Assembly (NCBI RefSeq): GCF_010122465.1
Contig: NZ_WLZY01000001.1
Coordinates: 186,001-250,000 of the forward strand
Reading direction: 5' to 3'
Length of the DNA: 64,000 bases
DNA from: Phytoactinopolyspora mesophila
Lineage (GTDB): Bacteria; Actinomycetota; Actinomycetes; Jiangellales; Jiangellaceae
The notes below the pieces were generated by a model, which searched no databases, was not told the DNA's origin, and saw only the letters and a program-made list of their open reading frames with translations. Below, one piece after another: positions 46,059 to 54,702 of this stretch; the stretch's first letter is position 1, and each line of letters starts with the position of its first letter. The position numbers and the translations under genes are program-made.

Positions 46059-46973
46059 GTGGCCGAACTCGTCGAGGTGGGCGGTGCGAGCGAGCACACC
46101 CTACGTCTTGGTAGGCAAGAAGCCGTGGTCGTCGAAGCCGGAGGCGGCCTGCGCGCCTATTCGGTGGACGGCACCGAGATGGTGGCGGGTTATGCCGCTG
46201 GAACGATGTGCCCCAGCGCCCGGGGCCAGTGGCTGGTGCCGTGGCCCAATCGAATCCGGGAGGGGCGCTACGTCTTCGACGGTGAAGAGCTTTCTACTCC
46301 GCTCGACCCCGGCACCTCCACAGCCATCCACGGCCTCGTCCGTTGGTTACCGTTCCAGGTGCTGCAACGAGACGAGTCCTCTATCCGGCTCGCCACCGTG
46401 CTCCCCGCCCGGCCGGGTTATCCGTGGACACTGCGAGTGCAGGCCTCCTGGTCCCTGGACGATTCCGGGTTGAGTTCCGCGCTATGGGTCGAGAACCTCA
46501 GCGACACAGCCGCTCCGTTCGCCGCGGGCGCCCACCCCTATCTCAGCGTCGGCGACGGATTCGTGGACGACGCCACCGTCACGGTGCCCGGATCGACCAT
46601 CTTGCTCGGCGAGAACGGGATGATGACGCAGCGCACGGCCGTCGATGTCGAGACCGACTTCCGGGCGCCGCGCCAAGTGGGGGACAGCCAGCTGGGCCTG
46701 TACACGGAGCTGACCCGTGATTCGTCGGGGCATGCCCAAACCGTGGTTCAACGGCCCGACGGCTGGCGGATCTCGCTCTGGCAGGACGAGTCGTGGCCGT
46801 TTGTCCTGCTGTACACCGCCGACGTCGTGAGCATCGCTGAAGGGCGTCGCCGGTCCCTCGCGGTCGAGCCGATGACCGCCGCTGTAGACGCGTTCAACAG
46901 CGGAGACGGGCTCGTTGTGCTGAAACCAGGCGAGACGTTCCACGGCAGCTGGGGAATCTCCGCGACCCGGTGA
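46059..46973 (+). CDS. Aldose 1-epimerase family protein
   Basis: The 304-residue protein fits the galactose mutarotase-like superfamily: MCPSARGQWLVPWPNRIREG near 50, STAIHGLVRWLPF near 87 with one catalytic His, AGAHPYLSVGDG near 160 with the second His, and a Glu in LAVEPMTAAVDAFNSG near 270. It equilibrates sugar anomers. GTG 46059 has AAGG upstream; GTG 46050 in the same frame is possible. It shares a very short promoter region with the Nudix gene. Confidence 0.88.
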   Translation: MAELVEVGGASEHTLRLGRQEAVVVEAGGGLRAYSVDGTEMVAGYAAGTMCPSARGQWLVPWPNRIREGRYVFDGEELSTPLDPGTSTAIHGLVRWLPFQVLQRDESSIRLATVLPARPGYPWTLRVQASWSLDDSGLSSALWVENLSDTAAPFAAGAHPYLSVGDGFVDDATVTVPGSTILLGENGMMTQRTAVDVETDFRAPRQVGDSQLGLYTELTRDSSGHAQTVVQRPDGWRISLWQDESWPFVLLYTADVVSIAEGRRRSLAVEPMTAAVDAFNSGDGLVVLKPGETFHGSWGISATR

Positions 46974-47024
46974 CACCGGCCTGGATCCGGCGCTGCTGCT
47001 GCCCGTAGCGATAGGGTCCGGTTC

Positions 47025-48155
47025 GTGGCAGATTTTGAGGATCCCGTCCAGGCGGAGCTGGCGCGGCATGAGAGGACGTTCCGCCGCAGCGGTCTGCCGC
47101 TGTTCATCGAGGGGTACTCCGCGTCGGAGGACATCTTCACCCGGGCCGCGCCCCTGCTGGCCCTGGTCTTCCTCGGCGAGATGCTCGGCGCCATCGACAC
47201 CGACTGGCCGTTCCTCGGCAACGTGGCGGCCGCATTCGGTGGTCTGGCGATCCTCGTGGTCGCGTTCGGGATCTTCAACCGTCTGCTCGGCCGCGGGTTC
47301 TGGACGTTGCCCCAACGGATCGGCCGGCCGGAGCTCTTGGCCTTCGTGTTCATCCCGGCACTGCTGCCATTGATCTTCGGCGGCCAGTGGTGGCAGGTGC
47401 TGGGGGTCATCGCCGGCAACTCCCTGTTCCTCGCACTGGTCTATCTCGTGGTGGGCTACGGGCTGATCGGGACCCTGTTCTGGGCCTTGACGCGGGTGGC
47501 AGACGAGCTGGCGGAATCGCTGGCGCGCCTGGTCAGAGCACTGCCGCTGCTGCTGGTGTTCTCCCTGGTGCTGTTCCTGAACGCGGAGATGTGGCAGGTG
47601 TTCTCGACGATGCCGCGCTTGTTCGTGTGGATCGTTGCTGGGCTGTTCGTGGGCCTGGGTGCGCTGTTCGTCATCGTCCGGATACCCGGGCAGGTCCGCC
47701 GTCTGGAGTCGGACGTACGTGGCGACGCGCCCGCCCTGAATCGCCGGCAGCGGGTCAACGTCGGGTTGACGTTGACCATCAGCCAGGCGTTGCAGGTGTT
47801 CGTCGTCAGCGTCGGCGTGGGTGCGTTCTTCGTCGCCTTTGGCGCCCTGGCCGTGGGGGAGGAGGTCCGTACGGCGTGGGCGGTGGTCGACGGAATGTGG
47901 TCCTACGATCTGGAGCTGTTCGGTTACGACATCCAGATCACTGAAGCCCTCCTTCGGGTCGCTGGCGGCATGGCGGCGATCACCGGGCTTTACTACGCGA
48001 TCTCGATCCTCACCGACGCCACCTACCGCGAGGAGTTCCTCGAGGGAGTGACGGAGGAGATGCGTGCGGTATTCGAAGCGCGGGCGCGGTATCTTGAACT
48101 GAGGGCAGCGGGATGTGGATCTTCTGAAACCCGCCGTCCAGCACCGAGTACCTGA
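47025..48155 (+). CDS. Conserved polytopic membrane protein
   Basis: The 376-residue protein has about nine hydrophobic helices between residues 45 and 330 and cytosolic ends. No enzyme or transporter motif is recognisable. Conserved-looking stretches are HERTFRRSGLPLFIEGYSAS near 15 and YYAISILTDATYREEFLEGV near 325. GATAGGGT lies about 7 nt before the GTG, suggesting a leaderless transcript. It is the last gene before tRNA-Leu and the island. The function is unknown. Confidence 0.75.
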   Translation: MADFEDPVQAELARHERTFRRSGLPLFIEGYSASEDIFTRAAPLLALVFLGEMLGAIDTDWPFLGNVAAAFGGLAILVVAFGIFNRLLGRGFWTLPQRIGRPELLAFVFIPALLPLIFGGQWWQVLGVIAGNSLFLALVYLVVGYGLIGTLFWALTRVADELAESLARLVRALPLLLVFSLVLFLNAEMWQVFSTMPRLFVWIVAGLFVGLGALFVIVRIPGQVRRLESDVRGDAPALNRRQRVNVGLTLTISQALQVFVVSVGVGAFFVAFGALAVGEEVRTAWAVVDGMWSYDLELFGYDIQITEALLRVAGGMAAITGLYYAISILTDATYREEFLEGVTEEMRAVFEARARYLELRAAGCGSSETRRPAPST

Positions 48156-48169
48156 CCGGACCACGCGGT

Positions 48170-48200
48170 TGGACAGACCACCGCTGGAGTTTGGTACAGT
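48170..48200 (+). promoter_or_regulatory. Probable tRNA-Leu promoter
   Basis: TGGACA (48170-48175) and TACAGT (48195-48200) are separated by 19 bp and lie 33 bp before the tRNA 5' end. The spacing is slightly long, so the assignment is tentative. Confidence 0.5.
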
Positions 48201-48233
48201 TACTCGGCCGCGACACATTAAGTGTCGACACCA

Positions 48234-48318
48234 GTCCGGGTGGCGGAATAGGCAGACGCGCTAGCTTGAGGTGCTAGTCCCCGTCAAGGGGGTGGGGGTT
48301 CAAGTCCCCCCTCGGACA
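48234..48318 (+). tRNA. tRNA-Leu(GAG)
   Basis: The 85-nt gene folds with acceptor GTCCGGG / CTCGGAC and discriminator A73. The anticodon stem is CTAGC / GCTAG with loop TTGAGGT (anticodon GAG), and a long variable arm and T-arm follow with loop TTCAAGT. CCA is not encoded. Its last bases continue as CAAGTCCCCCCTCGGACAC (48301-48319), a 19-mer repeated exactly at 55157-55175 and degenerately in six more elements downstream. It is therefore the likely founding integration site of the island. Confidence 0.97.
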
Positions 48319-48408
48319 CTCGAAAGTATGTGGGTCATCGGATCTCAGCGGGGAAGCCGGCCGATCGCGTCCAGCCGGGAGAGGCTGGTGTACCGGCAGG
48401 TCACGGGG

Positions 48409-49680
48409 TCAGGGCTGGACCTCCCAGAGCACGCTTGTGGGCATCGCGAGCAGGTTTGGGCCAAATGAAAGTGTTTGCTGCCCTGAGTAGAGCACGATCC
48501 CGACGACGAAGTCGTCGCCTACCCGCTCCGCGAGATGTCTGAGGCCGCGGAAGTCGTCTTGTCGGACGGTGGCCGCCGCCTTGACCTCGACACCGACGAC
48601 GCCGCGGTGCGGATGTTCGAGGATGAGGTCCACCTCGACCTTGTCGCGCGTCCGATAGTGGGACAGCTCGATCGGCTCGTCGTTCCAGCTGAGCTGTCGT
48701 GAGATCTCGGAGACGACGAAGCTTTCCAGAAGCGGACCAAACGCGTTGTTCGTTGGCTCCAGCAAAGTCTGGGGCGTTTGGATGAGCAGATGCGCGGCAA
48801 TGCCTGAGTCAACGAAAAAGATCTTCGGAGTTCCCGTCGCCCGCGCGCTGACGTTCCTCGACCACGCGGGCAGGCGCTTGACCAGGAAGACCTGTTCGAG
48901 CAAGGTCACATAGCGGCGCGCTGTCATTGCGGCGAGGCGCGCGCCGCTGGCGATCGGATCCATAACCAGCAACGAGCCTGCCCGAGCTGCGAGCAGTCGC
49001 AGCACGGTGTGTAGTTCGGGGACACGTTCGATCTCGCCGATCTCGGTGATCTCACGCTCGATCAGATCCTCGACGTAGGCGTTGAAGTATCTGCGACGGC
49101 TGGCCGGGCGAGAAAGGGTGAGCACTTCCGGGAATCCACCCCGCACCAGACGCTCGGCGTAGTCCGCCCGGCCCAGCGTGGTGGAGTGCCGCAGGCTCGG
49201 GCCGTGTTCAAAGACGGCATCGACGAACCCATCGGGTGCTTGGTCGATCTCGCCCTGGGAGAAGGGCCAGAGTTCGATCGTCTGGATGCGCCCCGGGAGC
49301 GCGTCTGGTACCGATTTGAGCGCGAAGACGCGAGCCGAACCGGTCAGAAGGAAGCGTCCTCGACGTGGAAGTTCATCCACGTCGGCCTTGATTGCCAACA
49401 ACAGCTCGGGGACGCGCTGGATTTCGTCAATGGCGAGCATGCCTGGCACATCGACGAAGCTCTTGGGATCGGCGGCGGCCGCAGCCCGCATGTCCGGATC
49501 GTCGAGGGTGCGCGATGTAGCGTCAGGATGGCCCTGTGTGATGATCCGCATCAGGGTGCTCTTGCCGGCTTGACGCGCGCCCTGTACGAGTACTACGCGC
49601 GCCTCGGTCAGGGCAACACGCACAGCATCGGTCGCCCGTCGAGGCCGAACTCCATCGAAGGCCGTAGTGTCTGGCTCCAT
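48409..49680 (-). CDS. AAA+ ATPase with DUF4143 (AAA_14 family)
   Basis: The 423-residue protein has an N-terminal ATPase domain, with Walker A VLVQGARQAGKSTLMR near 30-45 and Walker B MLAIDEIQRVPELL near 80, and a C-terminal DUF4143 domain ending in an Mrr-like nuclease-type patch (KVEVDLILEHPHRGVVGVEV near 345). Family function is poorly defined; members are frequent in mobile regions. ATG 49680 lies 6 nt downstream of a -10 box, and four 23-bp iterons lie further upstream. It fills the first block after tRNA-Leu, pointing toward the tRNA. Confidence 0.88.
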   Translation of the reverse strand: MEPDTTAFDGVRPRRATDAVRVALTEARVVLVQGARQAGKSTLMRIITQGHPDATSRTLDDPDMRAAAAADPKSFVDVPGMLAIDEIQRVPELLLAIKADVDELPRRGRFLLTGSARVFALKSVPDALPGRIQTIELWPFSQGEIDQAPDGFVDAVFEHGPSLRHSTTLGRADYAERLVRGGFPEVLTLSRPASRRRYFNAYVEDLIEREITEIGEIERVPELHTVLRLLAARAGSLLVMDPIASGARLAAMTARRYVTLLEQVFLVKRLPAWSRNVSARATGTPKIFFVDSGIAAHLLIQTPQTLLEPTNNAFGPLLESFVVSEISRQLSWNDEPIELSHYRTRDKVEVDLILEHPHRGVVGVEVKAAATVRQDDFRGLRHLAERVGDDFVVGIVLYSGQQTLSFGPNLLAMPTSVLWEVQP

Positions 49681-49686
49681 GGAAGA

Positions 49687-49796
49687 AATGTACGCCCTCT
49701 TGAACAGGTAAGACAACGATCTGCCGCCAAGCTGGCTGAGGATTTGCCGTAAATGCAACTAACGATCTGCCGCAACGCCCGCTGAAGATTTGCCGC
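49687..49796 (-). promoter_or_regulatory. Promoter with four 23-bp iterons upstream of the first ATPase
   Basis: On the minus strand TTGTCT (49711-49716) and TACATT (49687-49692) are separated by 18 bp, and the -10 ends 6 nt before the ATG. Read on the plus strand, GAT[CT]TGCCG occurs at 49718, 49741, 49764 and 49787, exactly 23 bp apart. Copies 1 and 3 also share a nearby CTGA. The first iteron adjoins the -35 box, so these are probably binding sites for a regulator of this gene. Confidence 0.7.
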
Positions 49797-49863
49797 ACCC
49801 AGCGGACGCCCACTGGCAACAGCGACCGGCCGCTACCGAAGGTTCAGCTTCGTCCGCAGGACG

Positions 49864-49921
49864 ACGGTGAGGTTGTGGTTCGGATCGCTACTCGGACACG
49901 CCGAAGGTCTCTGACCTGCAT
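49864..49921 (+). repeat. Island repeat R1 (tRNA-Leu-end-like, degenerate)
   Basis: It contains GGTGAGGTTGTGG, then CTACTCGGACACGCC and the hairpin AAGGTCTCTGACCTGC. The central CAAGTC part is changed to GGATCG. It marks the end of the block holding the first ATPase. The CTCGGACAC segment matches the tRNA-Leu acceptor strand. Confidence 0.65.
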
Positions 49922-50366
49922 AGATTCTGGTGATCGTTAGGTGTGTCGCCGATGTGAGCCCTGGGGCATGTTCGGTTGCTGTGAACTCGTGGCAGGAGTG
50001 TGCCATCTCCGTGTCGCGTCTCTGCGCGGCTCGGATGAAGCCGCTGAAGGTGTGTTTCGACGTGCTGCTGACGATCTGTAGCGTTTCCGGGGACGTATGA
50101 GGGCGGGAAACCGCCTAGCGGGCGACGAGTTGGTCGATAAGGGCCCGCAGCGGCGTGTTGTCGCCACGCAGGCCCATTGGACACTCATACCTGGCGAGGC
50201 TATCCGCCGCCACTGACGTACGGGGCAGCCTCGGTTGGCCGAGTGCGCATCACTCGCCCGCTGAGCTCACCGGAGCACGGCTGCGGTCACGATCGCGTGC
50301 GTGTCGTCTGTCGGTTTCATGGCAGCGTTGGAGCTTTACGCTGGTGTCGTGCAACAGACCCTCTCA
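49922..50366. other. 445 bp with no recognisable gene
   Basis: Short frames are open on both strands but show no family pattern, ribosome binding site or consistent frame. A stretch on the minus strand (ALIDQLVAR near 50120) could be gene debris. It separates repeat R1 from the kinase-like gene. Confidence 0.4.
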
Positions 50367-51173
50367 TTACTGGAGTGCGGAGAGGATTGTGTCCCGGTTC
50401 GACGTGATGAAGTGTTGGTCGGCGGCGTAGATTCCTACGTGGTTCTCGCGGATGTGCACCTCTACGGTGGGGTCGCCGGCGGCGGAGCGGGTGAGGATCC
50501 AGTGCTTCATTCTCTCGAGGCGGTCTGTCACGAGGTCGGGTATCAAGGTCCGGTGTTCGCTGGGATAGCGGCGTAGGATTCGGCGGAGGCGGCCCAGTCT
50601 GTCGACCGAAGTGTCCCACCCGCCGGCGTTGAGGTTGGTGTCGGCGCACAGCGGCGCGAGCCGGTATGCGAGGTAGGCGATGTCGTCGATTCGGCGCCCG
50701 GGGCCAGCGTGGTCGAAGTCTATGAGTCCGACCGCGCGTGATCCTTGGTAGACGATGTTGTACGGCGCGGCGTCCCAGTGGCAGATGACTTCGCTGGTGG
50801 TGCCGGCCACTTGGTGATCGACCCATCCGTCGGGGAGGGCGAGTCCGGCTGTGGCGTCGTGGAATCGTTGTAGCAGAGCGACCGAGGTATCGAGAGCTTC
50901 GGTGGTTTGTACGGCGGGCTTTATGGGGTAGGTTCCTGCCTCTCCGTCGATGAAGCTGAGGATTTCTCGGCCGCCTTCAACGCCGAGTAGGCGTGGGCTG
51001 CCGGTGAATCCGTGACGTTCGAGATGTTGAAGTAGGGCGTGTACGGCAGGCGTATGTGGTCCAGTGTTGCGACGTACTGTGGCGCCGAGTCGTGTGACGC
51101 GGTTGCTGTTTCCGCCGGCGAGGGTGACTTCGGTATTCGCAGGATCATCGACCACGGAACGCCACTCAATCAT
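50367..51173 (-). CDS. Aminoglycoside-phosphotransferase-fold kinase
   Basis: The 268-residue protein has the APH/choline-kinase catalytic motifs VICHWDAAPYNIV near 152 (the HxDxxxxN loop) and AVGLIDFDHAGPGRRIDDIA near 170 (the metal-binding DFD). The glycine-rich N-terminal lobe is short (TLAGGNSNRVTRLG). It could phosphorylate a small molecule or antibiotic; resistance is not demonstrated by sequence. It sits alone between R1 and R2. The frame is open upstream into R2, but ATG 51173 gives a normal N-terminus. Confidence 0.82.
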   Translation of the reverse strand: MIEWRSVVDDPANTEVTLAGGNSNRVTRLGATVRRNTGPHTPAVHALLQHLERHGFTGSPRLLGVEGGREILSFIDGEAGTYPIKPAVQTTEALDTSVALLQRFHDATAGLALPDGWVDHQVAGTTSEVICHWDAAPYNIVYQGSRAVGLIDFDHAGPGRRIDDIAYLAYRLAPLCADTNLNAGGWDTSVDRLGRLRRILRRYPSEHRTLIPDLVTDRLERMKHWILTRSAAGDPTVEVHIRENHVGIYAADQHFITSNRDTILSALQ

Positions 51174-51287
51174 GTAGGTGGCCGGAAGGCAGGGGACAGG
51201 GTAGAAGCTAGGTAGGAAAACTGGCACCGGGGTACGGCATCCCCTGGTCTGAGACGGGTGCCGCGGTCCAGTCCGCAGATCGACGAT

Positions 51288-51391
51288 GGTGTGCGTGTGG
51301 TAAGTGGACAATCTCCCCTTGGACCCTTCGCAGGTCTCTGACCTGCAAGGATGCTTGATCATTCGGCGTATCGCCGACTTGTACCCCCACG
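51288..51391 (+). repeat. Island repeat R2
   Basis: It starts GGTGTGCGTGTGGTAAGTGG, continues ACAATCTCCCCTTGGAC (diverged from the tRNA-like CAAGTCCCCCCTCGGAC), and then has the perfect hairpin GCAGGTC-TCT-GACCTGC (51330-51346). At 51375-51390 GACTTGTACCCCCACG resembles the reverse complement of the tRNA T-arm, as in R3 and R6. Confidence 0.75.
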
Positions 51392-51639
51392 CAGCTACTT
51401 TGTAACCCGCGGCGGGTCCAGCGCCTCATGTGGGGAATCCGCCTGTGGGAGGCTTGTGCCCCGGGGCGATCGCTGGTCCGGTGCAGTCCTGCGCGACGAC
51501 GTTCTCCGAGCCACCACCATCGGCGTCGCCCGCCACATGCACCTATTGGGCAGGTCGATCCACATCGAATTGAATACCGGCATGGGTCAGTCCTGAATCG
51601 TCTTTGGACGTCCCGGTCTGGAACTTCCTCATGCCGGTG

Positions 51640-51805
51640 CGTGGCCGCGCGATGCTCGGGATCAGTGCCCTGTGGTACGAGCGCGAGCACGTCGGGCTAG
51701 GCGTGCGATGCCCGTCCTCGCGGAGCGGTTCGAACGCCAGAAGGAGACCCTGCAGATCGTTCAGCAGATGTGGAGCGAGGAGGACGGCGCCTACTCCGGA
51801 GAAGC
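51640..51805 (+). pseudogene. Fragment of an LLM-class (luciferase-like) oxidoreductase
   Basis: The stretch reads GRAMLGISALWYEREHVGLG in one frame and, after a one-base shift near 51708, LAERFERQKETLQIVQQMW and EEDGAYSGEA in another. This is the conserved middle of LLM-class flavin-dependent oxidoreductases. Both ends are missing. It is a relic with no function left. Confidence 0.75.
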
Positions 51806-51889
51806 ACCGTCGGTGGCCGTCAACGTGAATGTGAGGGCCCATAAGGCGGCGTCGTTGATGTGGCTTTTAGGTGGTGGTGCACTCAGGAG

Positions 51890-52411
51890 TCATGGAATCC
51901 GTCGTCGCATCCGATGGAACACCAGCCGCGGCACCCAATGACCGCCGGGCTCCTCGACCATCAAAGTCAGCCGATATGCGCGTCCCGTCACCGGAGGGTG
52001 GGCGAGGACGGTCTTCTCGGCGGCGCTGAGTGTGGTGAGGTCGCCTCCGTGGCCGATGGTCAGGTGCGGGATCGGTTCACTGTACTGACCGCCGTATGGC
52101 GGGTAATCGGGGAATGCAGCGTGTATCCGTGTCGTGAGGTCGACGAATGGTGCGGGATTGTCGGGCGCCAGATGGACGACGTCATGGTTGAACCACGCCG
52201 TCGTGCTGAGGCGGTAGTCAAAGGGGCTAACGGTGGCTGCCACAGCGGCGACTCGTCGCAGAACTTCGGCGTCGATCTGGGGTGGGCTGACGAACGGGAA
52301 CAGTACGGTCACGTGTGCCGGGACACCCAACGCCGCCACCGGGTTCGGAGCACGAGCCGCAGCACCGCGCGAAAGCGAGCGGCCTCGGCTCAGTGGAAGA
52401 TGAACGAGCAT
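51890..52411 (-). CDS. 2H phosphoesterase (LigT / 2'-5' RNA ligase family)
   Basis: The 173-residue protein has both HxT motifs of the 2H superfamily: AHVTVLFPFV near 33 and PHLTIGHGG near 119. These proteins hydrolyse or form cyclic nucleotide phosphates or RNA ends. The first 28 residues are unusually Arg/Ser-rich and lack the normal first strand, so the N-terminus may be damaged or the start misplaced. No partner gene is adjacent. Confidence 0.75.
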   Translation of the reverse strand: MLVHLPLSRGRSLSRGAAARAPNPVAALGVPAHVTVLFPFVSPPQIDAEVLRRVAAVAATVSPFDYRLSTTAWFNHDVVHLAPDNPAPFVDLTTRIHAAFPDYPPYGGQYSEPIPHLTIGHGGDLTTLSAAEKTVLAHPPVTGRAYRLTLMVEEPGGHWVPRLVFHRMRRRIP

Positions 52412-52713
52412 CTTGCGGCCATACCGGAAGCCCAGGTCGAGGCCGCGACGGCGCTGGCACGCGGCGAAGCATAACGGGGCGAGCCGGAGGCCGCCTCTCC
52501 GTGCCTATCGTGCGGCGCATCGGCGAGGCGAACACCTGCTGTCACGAGATTGTCAGCGGAGGCAAGTTGTCTGCCCAACTGGCGACCCGGCGCGTGCTGC
52601 GACCTCCCCGATGGTGAGCTCATCCTGCATGCTCACATCTTGCCGGTCTTCTCCGGTTGACCTCAAGTGCACATGAAGTTTCACACTGGGACTTCCGAGC
52701 ACAAGGAGAACAT
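52412..52713. other. 302 bp without a convincing gene
   Basis: Nothing beyond the AAGGAGAA ribosome binding site of the next gene (52703-52710) is recognisable. Part of it may be the lost 5' end of the 2H phosphoesterase gene. Confidence 0.4.
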
Positions 52714-53571
52714 GTGAACGACAACGCCCCAGGCCCAATGGATTTGTCCGTGTCAGTCAGACAATGTGAGATTTGCGGGGTCGAGTACGACTCCGCCTCC
52801 CTTCCTTATGTCTGTCCGATCTGTGCCGACGAACGTCAGTACTTGGCCGAGGATCGACGACAGCACTGGGTTGACCCCGCGGATTACACCGGTCGCATCG
52901 AGGTCTTCCTGGCCGAGCCAGGGCTGTGGTCGGTCCGTGTCGGCGGTGGGCCCGGGATCGATCAACAGGCCAAGGTCATCGTGACAGAAGCGGGCAACGT
53001 GATGGTCGAGGTGCCCGCGTCGATGACGAACGATGCGGTCGAAGCGGTGCGGGCTTTGGGACCGCTCCGAGCGATCATCGCGTCACACCCGCACATGTAC
53101 GGCCTCCAGTCGCTGTGGTCTCGCGCGCTCGGGGATGCTGTGGTGTACGTGTCGTCACTCGATCGCGAATGGCTCGGCCTCACACCTGCCTCGGTGGCCT
53201 TCTGGGATGGGGAGATCGAGCTCGTTCCGGGAGTAGTGGCGTCCCAGCCGGGCGGACACTTCCCCGGCAGCAGCGTGGTGCATTGGGCGGGCGAGGACGG
53301 CGCCGGCGTGCTGTTGACCGGCGACACAGTGGCTGTCAATCCCGATGGTGAATCGCTGGCCTTCATGCGGTCGTACCCGAACCGCATCCCGCTGTCATCA
53401 TCGGTCGTGCTGCGCATCGCTGATCATCTAGAACGCTACGAGTTCGACCGGATCTACGGCAACTTCGGCCGCGCGATCACGCACGACGCCAGCGCCCGCC
53501 TGCGCAGCTCCGCGCAGCGACACGCAGCCTGGGCACGAGGCGACTACGACCATCTAACTGGCCCAGGCTGA
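52714..53571 (+). CDS. Zinc-ribbon plus metallo-beta-lactamase-fold protein
   Basis: The 285-residue protein starts with a zinc ribbon (CEIC near 17 and CPIC near 33). A metallo-beta-lactamase-like core follows, with ASHPHMYGLQSLW near 127, QPGGHFPGSSVV near 187 and GVLLTGDTVAVNP near 205. The first motif keeps only part of HxHxDH, so metal binding may be altered. AAGGAGAA precedes GTG 52714. About 110 bp covering its 3' end and downstream sequence are duplicated with damage at 63373-63478. Confidence 0.8.
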   Translation: MNDNAPGPMDLSVSVRQCEICGVEYDSASLPYVCPICADERQYLAEDRRQHWVDPADYTGRIEVFLAEPGLWSVRVGGGPGIDQQAKVIVTEAGNVMVEVPASMTNDAVEAVRALGPLRAIIASHPHMYGLQSLWSRALGDAVVYVSSLDREWLGLTPASVAFWDGEIELVPGVVASQPGGHFPGSSVVHWAGEDGAGVLLTGDTVAVNPDGESLAFMRSYPNRIPLSSSVVLRIADHLERYEFDRIYGNFGRAITHDASARLRSSAQRHAAWARGDYDHLTGPG

Positions 53572-53599
53572 CGTCGCGATAGGAGATCTCTCCGAGGAA

Positions 53600-53843
53600 T
53601 CGCGGCTACCGGGGAGTTGACCTGGATGGATGCGTGTTCGTTTGCGCTGGGTCGAGTTGTGACCAGTTGATGGGGCGGCCGGCGTCGTGACTGAGCTGGC
53701 CGAAGAAGGCTCGGTGTTCGGCCGTTGCCCTCGCAGAATGGGTGGAAGGCGTTGACCTGGGCGAAGTAGTGGGTGAGTCGATCGACGAATCTCTCGCGCT
53801 GGAGCCCGCGTAGGTGGTGTTCTTTGGCAGGTTCGTTGTAGCT
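53600..53843 (-). pseudogene. C-terminal half of a Fic/Doc toxin gene, frameshifted
   Basis: On the minus strand one frame reads LRGLQRERFVDRLTHYFAQV, NAFHPFCEGNGRT. A shift right after the Fic motif moves the similarity to another frame: RAFFGQLSHDAGRPINWSQL. The motif HPFxEGNGR is otherwise intact. The N-terminal part is missing here, but a matching start lies at 54702 on the same strand behind a Phd-like antitoxin. The VOC gene lies between them. Confidence 0.75.
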
Positions 53844-53850
53844 TGCGACG

Positions 53851-54567
53851 GTGCAGTCGACACTGGTGGCGGTGACCTACGGCGCCCAGAACCCAACGCG
53901 CGTGGCGCAGTTCTGGGCCGGGCTGCTTGGGCGTGAGCTGGTTGAGGATGGCGACGGTGTGCTTCTGCCTGGTGCCGATGGGCAGCTCGGCCTGCGTTTT
54001 GTTGCCGATGGAGTGCCCCCGGCTGGTCAGCACCGGATTCATCTGCACCTGACCAGTACGAGCCTTGCTGACCAGCAGCACACCGTGGCCATCGCGGTGG
54101 AGCTGGGCGCGAGCCATCTGGACGTCGGCCAACGTCGCGATGAAGGACACATCGTGTTGTCCGATCCCGAGGGCTATGAGTTCTGCGTCATCGAGCCGGG
54201 CAACCGATTCCTAGCCGACTGCGGCCGTCTCGGTGAGTTCACGTGCGACGGCACCCGCGCGGTCGGAGCTTTCTGGAGCAAGGCTCTGCGCTGGCCGCTG
54301 GTGTGGGACAAGGGCGCGCAGACCGCGGTCCAGTCCCCGCAAGGCGGCACCAAGGTGTCGTGGGACGCGTGGCACCGCGCGCCGGACGACCTCGGCCCGC
54401 AGAGAAGCGGTCGGCAGCGCTTCGAACTCGTGGCGACCGGCGGCGACCTGGAGGCTGAGGTCGACCGGCTCGTGGGGCTCGGGGCCCAGAGCCTTCGGTC
54501 GAACGATCGTGGGGTGATCGTCCTCGCCGACCCTGACGGACGCGAGTTTCGCCTCCGGGCACCCTGA
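53851..54567 (+). CDS. VOC (glyoxalase-like) family protein, two domains
   Basis: The 238-residue protein has two vicinal-oxygen-chelate repeats: an N-terminal half with NPTRVAQFWAGLLGRELVED and HIVLSDPEGYEFCVIEPGN, and a C-terminal half with GAFWSKALRWPLVWDKG and GVIVLADPDGREFRLRAP. Many such proteins are small-molecule-modifying enzymes of unknown substrate. TAGCTT (53839-53844) ends 6 nt before the GTG. It lies inside what looks like a fic gene, in opposite orientation. Confidence 0.82.
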   Translation: MQSTLVAVTYGAQNPTRVAQFWAGLLGRELVEDGDGVLLPGADGQLGLRFVADGVPPAGQHRIHLHLTSTSLADQQHTVAIAVELGASHLDVGQRRDEGHIVLSDPEGYEFCVIEPGNRFLADCGRLGEFTCDGTRAVGAFWSKALRWPLVWDKGAQTAVQSPQGGTKVSWDAWHRAPDDLGPQRSGRQRFELVATGGDLEAEVDRLVGLGAQSLRSNDRGVIVLADPDGREFRLRAP

Positions 54568-54569
54568 AT

Positions 54570-54702
54570 GCCGATGCTGTTGGTCACGTATCGATCTGAA
54601 TCGTCGCGAGGATGTCGCCGCCGTCCGCAACTGTTCGGCGTCGCTGATTTCGAGACGGTTGAGTAGGACGCTGCTGTCTGGATCGAGGTACGGATCAGTC
54701 AC
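54570..54702 (-). pseudogene. 5' end of a Fic-like toxin gene
   Basis: From GTG 54702 it reads TDPYLDPDSSVLLNRLEISD, typical of Fic-family N-termini, and overlaps the upstream Phd-like stop (GTGA), the normal antitoxin-toxin junction. Similarity fades after about 30 residues, where a frame change is likely (DILATIQIDT in another frame). The catalytic half is at 53600-53843. Confidence 0.65.

Noticed and set aside
48319-48408. Integrase gene or excisionase next to tRNA-Leu
   Set aside because: The 90 bp between the tRNA and the ATPase stop contain no gene, and no intact recombinase occurs elsewhere in the island.
49718-49796. CRISPR array
   Set aside because: The 23-bp units are direct iterons with only a 9-bp conserved part, no spacers of normal size and no cas genes.
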